Shown: piece by piece, positions 46,789-54,453 of the stretch
Numbering within the stretch: position 1 is the first letter of the stretch
Layout: each line of letters begins with the position of its first letter
Source: Actinomycetota bacterium
GTDB taxonomy: Bacteria; Actinomycetota; Actinomycetes; Actinomycetales; Dermatophilaceae
Direction: 5' to 3'
Length of the DNA stretch: 64,000 nucleotides
NCBI GenBank assembly: GCA_020160805.1
Contig: JAIUPO010000003.1
Span: forward strand, 124,001 to 188,000
Notes under the pieces: model-generated
The model's database searches: none
The model's input: the letters and a program-made list of their open reading frames with translations, nothing else
Told to the model about the DNA's origin: nothing
Made by a program: the position numbers and the translations under genes

Positions 46789-47535
46789 TCAGCTCTGCAG
46801 GACGTCCAGCTGCCACGGCCGTCCCGGGCGTTCCGGCTCCGTCAAGGTCACTTCGAAGTCGTTCTCCAACAAGGGGATCAGTCCCGCCGGACGTTTGGGA
46901 TCGGCCGCGCTTTCGCAGAGGGCTCGGGCGACGAGACCGCGGGTGTGTTTTGCCATATGGCTGGCACCGGGCACGCGCACGGCGACCCATCGGGCGGCGA
47001 GCGTGCGGTTCGGCGTCCAGGTCGCGGCATACGGCCCGGAGCGGCAGTCGACGATCAGGCCCGTGCCGGCGGCGGCGTCCAAGGCTGGCGCGAGGCTCTC
47101 CTTCCAACGGGCGGTGATCCGACCGACGCCGGGCAAGTGCGCGCCGATATCGGTGCGATAGGGCGCGATCCGATCGCCCGCGCGCACCACGCCATAAACC
47201 GCGGAGGAGATGACCAAGCGGCGGGCGGCGCGGCGCTTGCCGACGGGGGAGAGGGTGGCTGCGTCCAGCGCGTCATAGAGCACGCCCTGATAGATCTCCA
47301 GCGCCGGCCGGGCAGGCCGCGTGCGGATGCTCAGATTGCCCTCGACCTCCTCGACGAGAGTCGCGGGCACCCCGAGCACGGACATGGCGTGCGGCAGGGC
47401 TGAGGCCGCCACGACACCGTCGATGATCTCCTCGCGCACTCTGGTCAGTTCTGGGAAGGACAGTGCCTCGACGCGCATTGCCGCGCCACGACGCGGGCGC
47501 GCCTTGGTCTCCGAGGGCGGCAACAGGATCAGCAC
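46789..47535 (-). CDS. yaaA: peroxide stress protein YaaA (UPF0246 family)
   Basis: A 248-residue soluble protein of the YaaA family: MLILLPPSETKARPRRGAAM at the N-terminus, then LSIRTRPARPALEIYQGVLY, RLVISSAVYGVVRAGDRI and SHMAKHTRGLVARAL. In E. coli YaaA limits intracellular free iron during hydrogen peroxide stress. The C-terminal basic HMAKHTRG is characteristic. The gene stands alone between sigma factor and exonuclease genes; start ATG at 47535. Confidence 0.9.
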   Translation of the reverse strand: MLILLPPSETKARPRRGAAMRVEALSFPELTRVREEIIDGVVAASALPHAMSVLGVPATLVEEVEGNLSIRTRPARPALEIYQGVLYDALDAATLSPVGKRRAARRLVISSAVYGVVRAGDRIAPYRTDIGAHLPGVGRITARWKESLAPALDAAAGTGLIVDCRSGPYAATWTPNRTLAARWVAVRVPGASHMAKHTRGLVARALCESAADPKRPAGLIPLLENDFEVTLTEPERPGRPWQLDVLQS

Positions 47536-47614
47536 GCGCTCAATGTATGTTGCCCGGCTCGCCCCGGCCCGCCTGCCCCCATGCTGTCGGAGCCAGCGGT
47601 TAGGGTCACGGACT

Positions 47615-49090
47615 ATGGCTCAGCTACACCGGCGGTCCCGGATCCGCGAGAGCAATATCGCTGCCCTGAGCGACGACCGGCTCAGGGCACGGTTCGCGGC
47701 GATCCGCGCAGAATTTGAGGTGCCGGAGGGTTTTCCGGAGCCGGTGCTGGCGGAAGCCGAGCACGTTGCCTCGGCGCCGCTGGACTGGCCGGACCGGGAC
47801 GAGACCGCAGTTCCCTTCTTGACCATCGACCCGCCCGGATCGATGGACCTGGATCAGGCGATGCACATCGAGCCGATCGACGAGGGCTTCCGAGTGCGCT
47901 ACGCGATCGCCTATCTGCCGGCCTTCGTGGCACCGGGAGGCGCTATCGACACCGAGGCTCACACGCGAGGGCAGACGATCTACTCCCCGGATGTGCGCAC
48001 CCCGCTGCACCCGCCGCAGGTCAGCGAGGGCGCGGCGAGCCTGCTCCCGGGGCAGGTGCGGGCGGCATACGTCTGGGATATGACGGTGGGCTCCGACGGG
48101 GAGGGCACGGAGGTCACCGTCTATCGCGCGCTGGTGCGCAGCGTTGACCGCTTCGACTATGCGCAGGTGCAGGAGTTGCTGGACGGCGGCACCGATGACA
48201 GCCGGCTGCGCGGACTGCGCGCGGTGGGTCGGGCCCGGATCGCTTTCGAGCAGCGGCGCGGTGGTGCGAGTCTGCCGATGCCCGAGCAGGAGGTCACCAC
48301 CGATGACTCCGGCGCCTTCGTGCTTGGCTTCCGGCCGCCGTTGGAGGTCGAGGAGTGGAATGCCCAGATCTCGCTGATGACCGGGATGGCCGCCGCCGAA
48401 CTGATGGTCGGGGCCAAGGTCGGAATCCTGCGCACGCTGCCCGCACCCCGGCCGGAGGCGATCGAGCGCTTCCGCCGCGAGGCCAAGGCGCTGGGCGTCG
48501 AGTGGCATGACGACCAGCCGTATGGCGAATTCCTGCGCAGCTTGGATCGCACGAACCCCAAGCATTTGGCGCTGATCTATGACGCGACGGGCTTGTTCCG
48601 GGGCTCTGCGTATGCCGCCTTCGACGGCCAGGTGCCGGACAATCCCGAGCACGGGGCGCTGGCCTCGATTTATGCGCACGTTACGGCGCCGCTGCGCCGC
48701 CTGGTCGACCGTTATGGACTCGCGGTGTCGGAGGCGATCTCGTCGGGGCAGCCGATCCCTGAGTGGGCAAGGGCGGGACTCGCCGAGCTGCCGGACATCA
48801 TGGCGCGCACCAGCCGGACGGCCAATGGCGTCGAGCGCGCCTGCACCGATGCCGTTGAGGCGGCCGTGCTCAGCCAACGAATCGACGAGGAATTCGAGGC
48901 CGTGGTTGTCGACAACAGCGAGCACGGCCGCTGGCTCATTCAACTCACCGACCCCGCCGTCATCGCGGCGGCCTCGACCAAGGTGCGGATCGACAATGGC
49001 GATATCGTCACCGCGCGCCTCGTCAAAGCCGAGGTCGAGGCGGGCGAGGTCCGCTTCGAGGTCCTCGAGCGGCGCGGCGCGCTCACCTGA
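47615..49090 (+). CDS. RNase II/RNB-domain exoribonuclease
   Basis: A 491-residue RNB protein of the actinobacterial short form (no full set of cold-shock domains). The catalytic Asp cluster is FLTIDPPGSMDLDQAMHIE, with RYAIAYLPAFVAPGGAIDTE and TAPLRRLVDRYGLAVSEAIS; the C-terminal S1-like part is TKVRIDNGDIVTARLVKAE. It should degrade RNA 3' to 5'. ATG 47615 gives MAQLHRRSRIRESN; the frame extending to 47321 is antisense to yaaA. It precedes the RNase P RNA gene by 66 bp, so two RNA-processing genes are neighbours. Confidence 0.9.
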   Translation: MAQLHRRSRIRESNIAALSDDRLRARFAAIRAEFEVPEGFPEPVLAEAEHVASAPLDWPDRDETAVPFLTIDPPGSMDLDQAMHIEPIDEGFRVRYAIAYLPAFVAPGGAIDTEAHTRGQTIYSPDVRTPLHPPQVSEGAASLLPGQVRAAYVWDMTVGSDGEGTEVTVYRALVRSVDRFDYAQVQELLDGGTDDSRLRGLRAVGRARIAFEQRRGGASLPMPEQEVTTDDSGAFVLGFRPPLEVEEWNAQISLMTGMAAAELMVGAKVGILRTLPAPRPEAIERFRREAKALGVEWHDDQPYGEFLRSLDRTNPKHLALIYDATGLFRGSAYAAFDGQVPDNPEHGALASIYAHVTAPLRRLVDRYGLAVSEAISSGQPIPEWARAGLAELPDIMARTSRTANGVERACTDAVEAAVLSQRIDEEFEAVVVDNSEHGRWLIQLTDPAVIAAASTKVRIDNGDIVTARLVKAEVEAGEVRFEVLERRGALT

Positions 49091-49156
49091 GCCCGCGGGC
49101 GGGCGCGCACCCGGGCGGCATACCCGGAGTGGCCAGCACGGCATACACTCTGCGGC

Positions 49157-49546
49157 GGGAAGAGTCGGCCAGACGGTCGCGTTCCGTGGCCCTCGTCGGC
49201 CACGGGCCGAGGAACGTCCGGACTCCACAGGGCACGGTGGTGGCTAACGGCCACCCGGGGCGACCCGCGGGACAGTGCCACAGAGAGCAGACCGCCTCAT
49301 CGCGTGCGGTGAGGTAAGGGTGAAAGGGTGGTGTAAGAGACCACCAGCGGCCTGGGTGACCAGGTCGGCTCGGTAAACCCCACCGGGAGCAAGCCCAGAT
49401 ATGCGTGCGTTCGACGGCGGCCCGCCGGAGCACGCGGGTAGGGCGCTCGAGCCCGTCGGCAACGGCGGGCCTAGATGGATGACCGTCACCGCGCGCAGAG
49501 CAATCGGCGCGCGGCACAGAATCCGGCGTACCGGTCGGCTCTTCCC
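49157..49546 (+). ncRNA. rnpB: RNase P RNA (bacterial type A)
   Basis: The catalytic RNA of RNase P, which matures tRNA 5' ends. Conserved blocks are present in order: GAGGAACGTCCGGACTCCAC near 49210, ACAGAGAGCAGACCGCC near 49282, GGTAAGGGTGAAAGGGTGG then TAAGAGACCACCAGC near 49310-49350, GGTAAACCCCACC and GGGAGCAAGCCC near 49371-49400, AGATGGATGACCGTC near 49472, and ACAGAATCCGG near 49517. The ends GGGAAGAGTCGGCCAG and CCGGTCGGCTCTTCCC pair as P1, which fixes the boundaries. TACACT 8-13 nt upstream could be the -10 element. No T-tract follows. Confidence 0.95.
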
Positions 49547-49587
49547 ACCACCCCAAGGCCGCAGATCGCCGACCTATATTGGGCGCC

Positions 49588-50244
49588 ATGATGCTGACCC
49601 ACCTCGGGCACTCGTGCGTCCTGGTTGAACTCGCGGACACCCGACTGCTGATCGACCCAGGTGTCTTCACGTCGGACCTGAGCGCCGCCACCGACCTGGA
49701 TGCGGTGATCATCACCCACCAGCATCCCGACCATCTCGACCAAGCTCGGCTCCCGGAGCTGATGACGGCGAACCCGCGAGCTCGCCTGATCGCCGACCCC
49801 GAGTCGTTGACGGTTCTCCATGGGTTGGGCCTCGACGCCACCGGTCACGACGAGAACACAGCCACGATCGGTGGGGTGACGGTCACGCCGGTCGGACGGG
49901 AGCACGCGGTCATCAACCCGGCCCTGCCGGTCATCACCAATGTCGGGGTGCGGCTCTCGGCGCCGGGTGAGCCGTCGATCTACCACCCGGGCGACACGCT
50001 CGCCGAAGACCCGGGTGCGGTGGATGTCCTGCTCTTCCCGCTCAATGCGCCGTGGCAGGCCAGCCAGGAGATGACCGCCTTCATCGGCCGGATCGGCGCG
50101 CGCCAGGCGGTGCCGATCCACGACGGACTGCTACGCCCGAACGGCCGGGCCATCTACCTCCAGCACGCCCGCGACTTCGGCCATCCCGACACCGAGATCA
50201 TCGATCTGGCCGGCGAAGGCCAGCACACCGTGCGCCTCGACTGA
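49588..50244 (+). CDS. MBL-fold metal-dependent hydrolase (UlaG/YtnP-like)
   Basis: A 218-residue metallo-beta-lactamase-fold protein: MLTHLGHSCVLVELADTRLL, VIITHQHPDHLDQ (HxHxDH metal site), REHAVI, IYHPGDTLAEDPGAVDVLLF and AVPIHDGLLRPNGR. The simple layout resembles UlaG-like hydrolases; substrate is not readable. The start is ATG 49588 (an adjacent ATG at 49591 is equal). TATATT 8 nt upstream looks like a -10 element, so the mRNA may be leaderless. Confidence 0.85.
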   Translation: MMLTHLGHSCVLVELADTRLLIDPGVFTSDLSAATDLDAVIITHQHPDHLDQARLPELMTANPRARLIADPESLTVLHGLGLDATGHDENTATIGGVTVTPVGREHAVINPALPVITNVGVRLSAPGEPSIYHPGDTLAEDPGAVDVLLFPLNAPWQASQEMTAFIGRIGARQAVPIHDGLLRPNGRAIYLQHARDFGHPDTEIIDLAGEGQHTVRLD

Positions 50245-50250
50245 GCTGCC

Positions 50251-50805
50251 GTGTTTGGTCTGCCAGTCGATGCGGACAGCATTCGCGAACGGGGACCGGG
50301 CGTCGTGGCCGCACGCTTCGTCGCGGGCCGGCTCGCTCGCCGTGGTCGTGTTCTGGTCGTCGGTGCGGGCGAGGGTCTGGCGGCTACGGCCCTGAGCCGG
50401 GCCGGTTTCGCCGTCGTCGGGGTCGAGGACGATCCAATGCTCGTGGCTGCCGCGCGCGCCCGCGACGCCCTGACGACGTGGGTTGCCGGGGCCGACGGAA
50501 AGGTCGCCCTCACCGGCACCCGATTCGATTCCGCACTGCTCGGTGAAGAGTGGATCCTCGCTCGCCGGCCGGGCGAACTCGCGTCTCGGCTGGCGAGCGT
50601 GGCACGCCACGTGCGCTCTGGGGCCGAGCTCGTTGCCGGCCTCCCCACGCGGGCGACGGACTCCTCGGATGCGCTGGCGCTCGCGACCTACGACCGGGCG
50701 GCGCTCGTCGCCGGGCTCAGCTATGCGGCGCGCTTCGGGGACTGGGTCGGCACGGCATACCACCCGGGTTTGCCCTTCGCGGTCTCGGTGCACCGGCAGC
50801 CCTGA
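50251..50805 (+). CDS. SAM-dependent methyltransferase-like protein
   Basis: A 184-residue protein with a Rossmann SAM motif (RRGRVLVVGAGEGLAATALS) and motif II-like AGFAVVGVEDDPMLVAAARA. The C-terminal half is shorter than a full methyltransferase and has no clear substrate motif. GTG start is 6 bp after the MBL gene stop, so the two are probably one transcript. The family is by fold pattern only. Confidence 0.6.
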   Translation: MFGLPVDADSIRERGPGVVAARFVAGRLARRGRVLVVGAGEGLAATALSRAGFAVVGVEDDPMLVAAARARDALTTWVAGADGKVALTGTRFDSALLGEEWILARRPGELASRLASVARHVRSGAELVAGLPTRATDSSDALALATYDRAALVAGLSYAARFGDWVGTAYHPGLPFAVSVHRQP

Positions 50806-50807
50806 GT

Positions 50808-50824
50808 GTTCCACGGTGTGGAAC
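50808..50824. terminator. hairpin after the methyltransferase-like gene
   Basis: GTTCCACggtGTGGAAC is a perfect 7-bp inverted repeat with a 3-bp loop, starting 2 bp after the gene stop. There is no T-tract. It may act as a transcript end or, 50 bp upstream of the next gene, as an operator. Confidence 0.4.
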
Positions 50825-50852
50825 GTCATAGACCAGCGCTTTGGTGCAGGAC

Positions 50853-50871
50853 TTAGGTGACCCTAAGCTCA
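50853..50871. promoter_or_regulatory. possible DtxR/IdeR iron box
   Basis: TTAGGTGACCCTAAGCTCA matches the 19-bp iron-box consensus TWAGGTWAGSCTWACCTWA at 15 of 19 positions by my alignment, and contains a perfect CTTAGG-TGAC-CCTAAG inverted repeat (50852-50867). It lies 4 bp before the GTG of a small Cys-rich protein gene, where a repressor would cover the promoter. Iron-dependent control is an inference. Confidence 0.4.
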
Positions 50872-50875
50872 TGGT

Positions 50876-51061
50876 GTGGGCAAGTCGAAGACCATCCGGG
50901 CCAAGGGCAAGTGCTGCAAGGACAAGCCGCGCTGCAAGAAGTGCCCGGTGACGCTCAAGCGGCTGGCCGAAGCGGGGCTTTACCGGCGGCTCGACAAGCG
51001 GTCGTTCGAGATCCTCAGCACCCCGGACAGCAAGGCTCTCAAGCTCGCCCGCGTGCGCTGA
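50876..51061 (+). CDS. small Lys/Cys-rich protein
   Basis: A 61-residue basic protein (MGKSKTIRAKGKCCKDKPRC, then KKCPVTLKRLAEAGLYRRL). Four cysteines in a CC-x5-C-x2-C pattern at residues 13-23 could bind metal, and the remainder is a charged helix. I recall short proteins of this kind conserved in actinobacteria but no function. The GTG start has no Shine-Dalgarno; CCTAAGCT just upstream could be a -10 element of a leaderless promoter that overlaps a possible iron box. Confidence 0.65.
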   Translation: MGKSKTIRAKGKCCKDKPRCKKCPVTLKRLAEAGLYRRLDKRSFEILSTPDSKALKLARVR

Positions 51062-51064
51062 GGT

Positions 51065-51268
51065 CTACCAGCTGTCGCCGGACGAGGCGCTTCCGCGCTC
51101 TTCCCACTCGGCGTCCTCTTTATCCCATTCCTTGGTCTTCGCCGCTGCGATCTCGAGCGCCTTGGCGGCCTCTTCCTGGCTGTCATAGGGACCCATGAGG
51201 TCATCACCCGGACCCTTGGTGTCATCGCTCTCAACGGTGCCGCTGACGACGTTGTACCAAAAAGCCAT
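51065..51268 (-). CDS. small SPOR-like/YdjO-type conserved hypothetical protein
   Basis: A 67-residue soluble protein, [16 protein letters not shown], then [20 protein letters not shown] and an acidic end. The WYN...G.VE...LGPYDS.EEA layout is conserved in small actinobacterial proteins, sometimes annotated as SPOR-related. AAGGAGGCCCC precedes the ATG. It converges with the Lys/Cys-rich gene 3 bp away and diverges from map. Confidence 0.75.
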   Translation of the reverse strand: MAFWYNVVSGTVESDDTKGPGDDLMGPYDSQEEAAKALEIAAAKTKEWDKEDAEWEERGSASSGDSW

Positions 51269-51322
51269 GGGGCCTCCTTCGCTCGTCTCGCGCGCCCACG
51301 CGCGATGCCTAGACTCCACCGT

Positions 51323-52186
51323 ATGCCGTTGACCTACGAGAGTGTGGCGCCGGGCGTGATCTCTGCGCGCCGGCCGGTGCCCGCCGCCATCCCCCGCCCG
51401 GAGTATGTCGATCGCCCCGCCCCCGCGAAGTACACCGGGCCCGAGGTCAAGGACGCCGAGACGATCGAGCGGATGCGCATCGCGGGGCGCATCGCGGCGC
51501 AGGCGATGGCCGCGGCGGCGGCCATCATCGAACCCGGCGTCACGACCGACGAGATCGACCGTGTGGGTCATGAGTTTCTGCTTGACCATGGTGCCTATCC
51601 GTCGACGCTGGGCTATCGCGGCTTCCCCAAGTCGTTGTGTACTTCCGTCAACGAGGTTGTCTGCCACGGCATCCCGGACAGCCGGCGCCTCGAAGACGGG
51701 GACATCGTCAATATCGACATCACGGCCTTCATCCACGGAGTGCACGGGGACACGGACGCGACCTATTTCGTCGGAGATGTCGATGAGGAGTCCCGGCTGC
51801 TGGTGGAGCGCACGCACGAGGCGATGATGCGCGGTATCAAGGCGGCCCAGCCCGGCCGCGCGATCAATATCATCGGCCGGGTCATCGAGAGTTATGCCCG
51901 CCGCTTCGGCTATGGCGTGGTGCGCGACTTCACCGGCCACGGGATCGGCACGGCCTTCCACTCCGGGCTGATCGTTCCGCACTATGACGCGGCCCCGGCA
52001 TACGCCACCCTCATCGAGCCGGGCATGACCTTCACCATCGAGCCGATGCTCAACCTCGGCACGCACGAGTGGCAGATGTGGCCTGACAACTGGACCGTGG
52101 TGACCAAGGACCGGGCCCGCTCGGCCCAGTTCGAGCACACGATCCTGATCACCGAGCGCGGCAACGAGATCCTCACCCTGCCCTGA
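51323..52186 (+). CDS. map: methionine aminopeptidase type I
   Basis: Map (287 residues) removes the initiator methionine from nascent proteins. The five metal ligands are in [11 protein letters not shown] (D), [11 protein letters not shown] (D), [12 protein letters not shown] (H), [11 protein letters not shown] (E) and [11 protein letters not shown] (E). The N-terminal extension with [19 protein letters not shown] is typical of the actinobacterial long form. ATG 51323 gives [11 protein letters not shown]; an ATG 18 bp upstream is in frame but lacks support. It stands alone and divergent from the small SPOR-like gene. Confidence 0.95.
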   Translation: MPLTYESVAPGVISARRPVPAAIPRPEYVDRPAPAKYTGPEVKDAETIERMRIAGRIAAQAMAAAAAIIEPGVTTDEIDRVGHEFLLDHGAYPSTLGYRGFPKSLCTSVNEVVCHGIPDSRRLEDGDIVNIDITAFIHGVHGDTDATYFVGDVDEESRLLVERTHEAMMRGIKAAQPGRAINIIGRVIESYARRFGYGVVRDFTGHGIGTAFHSGLIVPHYDAAPAYATLIEPGMTFTIEPMLNLGTHEWQMWPDNWTVVTKDRARSAQFEHTILITERGNEILTLP

Positions 52187-52200
52187 GCTTTCCGTTTCGC

Positions 52201-52296
52201 GCGGGGGACCGCTGCGATGCCAATGCCTGCCGCCCGACCGATTGCCCCGCATACCCACCGGCGTGCCGGGGCGCTATTGGCATAGCGCAGGGCTCA
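52201..52296. repeat. flanking direct repeat copy 1 (DUF559 cassette)
   Basis: About 96 bp matching 53281-53376 in the same orientation at roughly four of five positions by eye. The right part is nearly identical and includes the hairpin GCGCTATTGGCATAGCGC and the last 3 bp that form the DUF559 gene stop. It lies between map and the DUF559 gene. Confidence 0.8.
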
Positions 52297-53211
52297 CGAC
52301 GCCCGGTCCCGCAGGTATGGCGAGTCGTCCGGGATAGCGGGTAGCGGTCGGCCGTCCTCGGTGGCGAGCCACGTAAGCAGCACCCAGCGCACCCACTCTG
52401 GGTGCTGCATGACGTCAATCCACACGAACCGAAGCACGCGATACCCGTACGCGCCCATCTCGGTGTACCGCCGCGCGTCCCGAACGAAGCCTGCCCGGGT
52501 GCCGTGGTGTTCGTAGCCGTCAGCCTCGATGACGAGTCGGCGGGCGCGATCGAGCAGGTCGACGATGGCGTAGAGCCCCGGTTCCGCGATGGTCTGCTGT
52601 GGAGCGAGATCGAGGCCGGGAATGTCCATAGTGATCGCCCGCACGACGGATTCGAATGGATTAGCGGCTCGCCCATCAGCCGCCGCGCACACGCGACGCA
52701 CCCTGCTCGCGCCCGGACCACGTGCGGTGAGACCGGCCGCCTGAAGCTCGGCCTGCGACACCATCCCTGAACGCACGGCGGAGTCGGCGACCGCCAGGGC
52801 CTCGTCGAAGGGCAGCGCTCGCGCACAGTCGATGACCGTCCGCAGGGGCGCCGTGACACCGGCGGCACGTTCGGCTTCGGTCAGGTGGGCGCGGCCGACG
52901 TGGGCTGCCGACGCCCGCAAGGATGTCGGAATGGGCCGCCCCGCCGTGACCAGCAGCCACGGCCGTGTGGGAGCCAGTTTTATCTTCCAACCGTGCTCCA
53001 GCGCTGCACTGAGGTGGGAGAGCACCGCTTGGTGCGCATGGGCGATGGCCGGGTGGGTGCGCACTTGCGGGACGGCATACCGGCCCCGAGCGGGGCGCAC
53101 GATTGTGCCATTGCCCACGGCGTGCCGGATCGCCTTGCGCGAGTGGTGTTTTCGCAACTCTCGGGCGTCGGCGAATCCACCCAGGCGCTCAAGAGTTTCG
53201 ACCACTGACAT
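52294..53211 (-). CDS. DUF559 (VSR-like nuclease fold) protein with AbiEi-type N-terminus
   Basis: A 305-residue protein. The N-terminal 60 residues look like a type IV antitoxin AbiEi winged helix (MSVVETLERLGGFADARELR, GTIVRPARGRYAVP). The middle has TEAERAAGVTAPLRTVIDCA then LPFDEALAVADSAVR. The C-terminal DUF559 endonuclease-like domain contains LDLAPQQTIAEPGLYAIVDL, RRLVIEADGYEHHGTRAGFV and GYRVLRFVWIDV, with D, E and D/H residues in the expected places. Such proteins are frequent single-gene cargo in actinobacteria and of unknown function. It is flanked by two 96-bp direct repeats. Confidence 0.85.
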   Translation of the reverse strand: MSVVETLERLGGFADARELRKHHSRKAIRHAVGNGTIVRPARGRYAVPQVRTHPAIAHAHQAVLSHLSAALEHGWKIKLAPTRPWLLVTAGRPIPTSLRASAAHVGRAHLTEAERAAGVTAPLRTVIDCARALPFDEALAVADSAVRSGMVSQAELQAAGLTARGPGASRVRRVCAAADGRAANPFESVVRAITMDIPGLDLAPQQTIAEPGLYAIVDLLDRARRLVIEADGYEHHGTRAGFVRDARRYTEMGAYGYRVLRFVWIDVMQHPEWVRWVLLTWLATEDGRPLPAIPDDSPYLRDRAS

Positions 53212-53280
53212 GCGTCAGAGCCTGCCCGCGGCCACCCACTTCGTCCACGCGGCCGATCTGCGGGTTGTGGATAACCCGGC

Positions 53281-53376
53281 AGCGGGGGCCGCTGGGATGC
53301 CAAAGCCAGGCACCCCACCCGGGTGCCCCGCATACGAACGGGCGTGCCGGACGCTATTGGCATAGCGCAGGGCTCA
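53281..53376. repeat. flanking direct repeat copy 2 (panB 3' flank)
   Basis: Copy 2 of the DUF559-flanking repeat. It carries the panB stop codon complement (TCA at 53374-53376) and the downstream hairpin CGCTATTGGCATAGCG. Similarity to copy 1 ends exactly at the stop codons, so the repeat is the 3' flank of panB duplicated beyond the DUF559 gene. Confidence 0.8.
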
Positions 53377-54237
53377 CTCGAGGAAGGAGTGCTCCTCGGC
53401 GGGGAAGGTGCCGGCGGCGACCTCGGCGGCATACGCCTTGGCGGCGTCGCCGAGGGTGGTGCGCAGGTCCGCATACTTCTTGACGAACCGGGGGGCGCGG
53501 CCGCCGCGCAGGCCGGCCATGTCCTGCCAGACGAGCACCTGGGCGTCACAGTCGGGCCCGGCGCCGATGCCGATCGTGGGGATCCGCAGCGCGCGGGTGA
53601 CCTCGGCGGCCGCCGGAGCGGGCACCATCTCCATGACCACGGCGAAGCAACCGGCGGCCTCGAGCGCCAGCGCATCCGCCATCAGCTTTTCCGCGCCCGC
53701 GCCGCGGCCCTGGACCTTGTAGCCACCAAGCACGTGCTCGCTCTGCGGGGTGAACCCGATGTGCCCCATCACGGGTATGCCGGCACGCACGAGCAGTTCG
53801 ACCTCGGGGACCATCGGTGCCCCGCCTTCGAGCTTCACGGCGTGCGCGAGCCCCTCCTTCATAAAGCGGGTCGCGGTCGCGAGCGCTTGCTGGGGGCTGG
53901 CCTGATAGGAGCCGAACGGCAGATCGGCGACGACCATCGCGCGCTTGGCGGCGCTCGTCACGGCCCGGCATAGCGGCACCAGGTGATCGACGGTGACCGG
54001 CACGGTGGTCTCGAAGCCATAGACGTTATTTCCTGCGGAGTCGCCCACGAGCAGCACGGGAATGCCGGCCTCGTCGAAGATTTCCGCCGAGTACATGTCG
54101 TATGCCGTGAGCATCGCCCACTTCTGCCCGTCCTGCTTCAGCTGCATCAGGTGCGGAATGCGAACGCGCCGTTGGGGCGCGGCCTGGGCACCGGTGCCGT
54201 AGGGAGCGGTCGTCTCGGGGGCAGGGCTCTGGCTCAT
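53374..54237 (-). CDS. panB: 3-methyl-2-oxobutanoate hydroxymethyltransferase
   Basis: PanB (287 residues) adds a hydroxymethyl group from methylene-tetrahydrofolate to ketoisovalerate, the first committed step of pantothenate synthesis. Family blocks are [40 protein letters not shown] (Asp metal ligand), [35 protein letters not shown] and [23 protein letters not shown] 54237 gives [14 protein letters not shown]. No other pan genes are adjacent. The 3' flank is repeated beyond the neighbouring DUF559 gene. Confidence 0.95.
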   Translation of the reverse strand: MSQSPAPETTAPYGTGAQAAPQRRVRIPHLMQLKQDGQKWAMLTAYDMYSAEIFDEAGIPVLLVGDSAGNNVYGFETTVPVTVDHLVPLCRAVTSAAKRAMVVADLPFGSYQASPQQALATATRFMKEGLAHAVKLEGGAPMVPEVELLVRAGIPVMGHIGFTPQSEHVLGGYKVQGRGAGAEKLMADALALEAAGCFAVVMEMVPAPAAAEVTRALRIPTIGIGAGPDCDAQVLVWQDMAGLRGGRAPRFVKKYADLRTTLGDAAKAYAAEVAAGTFPAEEHSFLE

Positions 54238-54363
54238 GGCCTGATCGTATGCCGCGGCCTCCGACGACGGAGGAGTTCCGGTTGCTGTGGTGCGTTACCA
54301 AATCGTGATGCAGATTCTCCGGCGTAAACGGCGACGGACAAGAAATTGACCCCGATGGAACCT

Positions 54364-54402
54364 ACCCAGGGAACGGTATTCGTGCTTGCCTAACCCCTGG
54401 GT
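54364..54402. promoter_or_regulatory. inverted repeat in the M6 protease leader
   Basis: ACCCAGGG (54364-54371) and CCCTGGGT (54395-54402) form an 8-bp inverted repeat with a 23-bp loop, 52 bp before the M6 protease GTG. It could be a 5' hairpin that stabilises a highly expressed mRNA, or an operator. TTGACC at 54346 resembles a -35 element but no good -10 at the right distance was found. Confidence 0.3.
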
Positions 54403-54453
54403 CGCCCGATCGGCGGCTCGAAATCTGCGCTAGTGCAAACCGGGAGGAAACAC

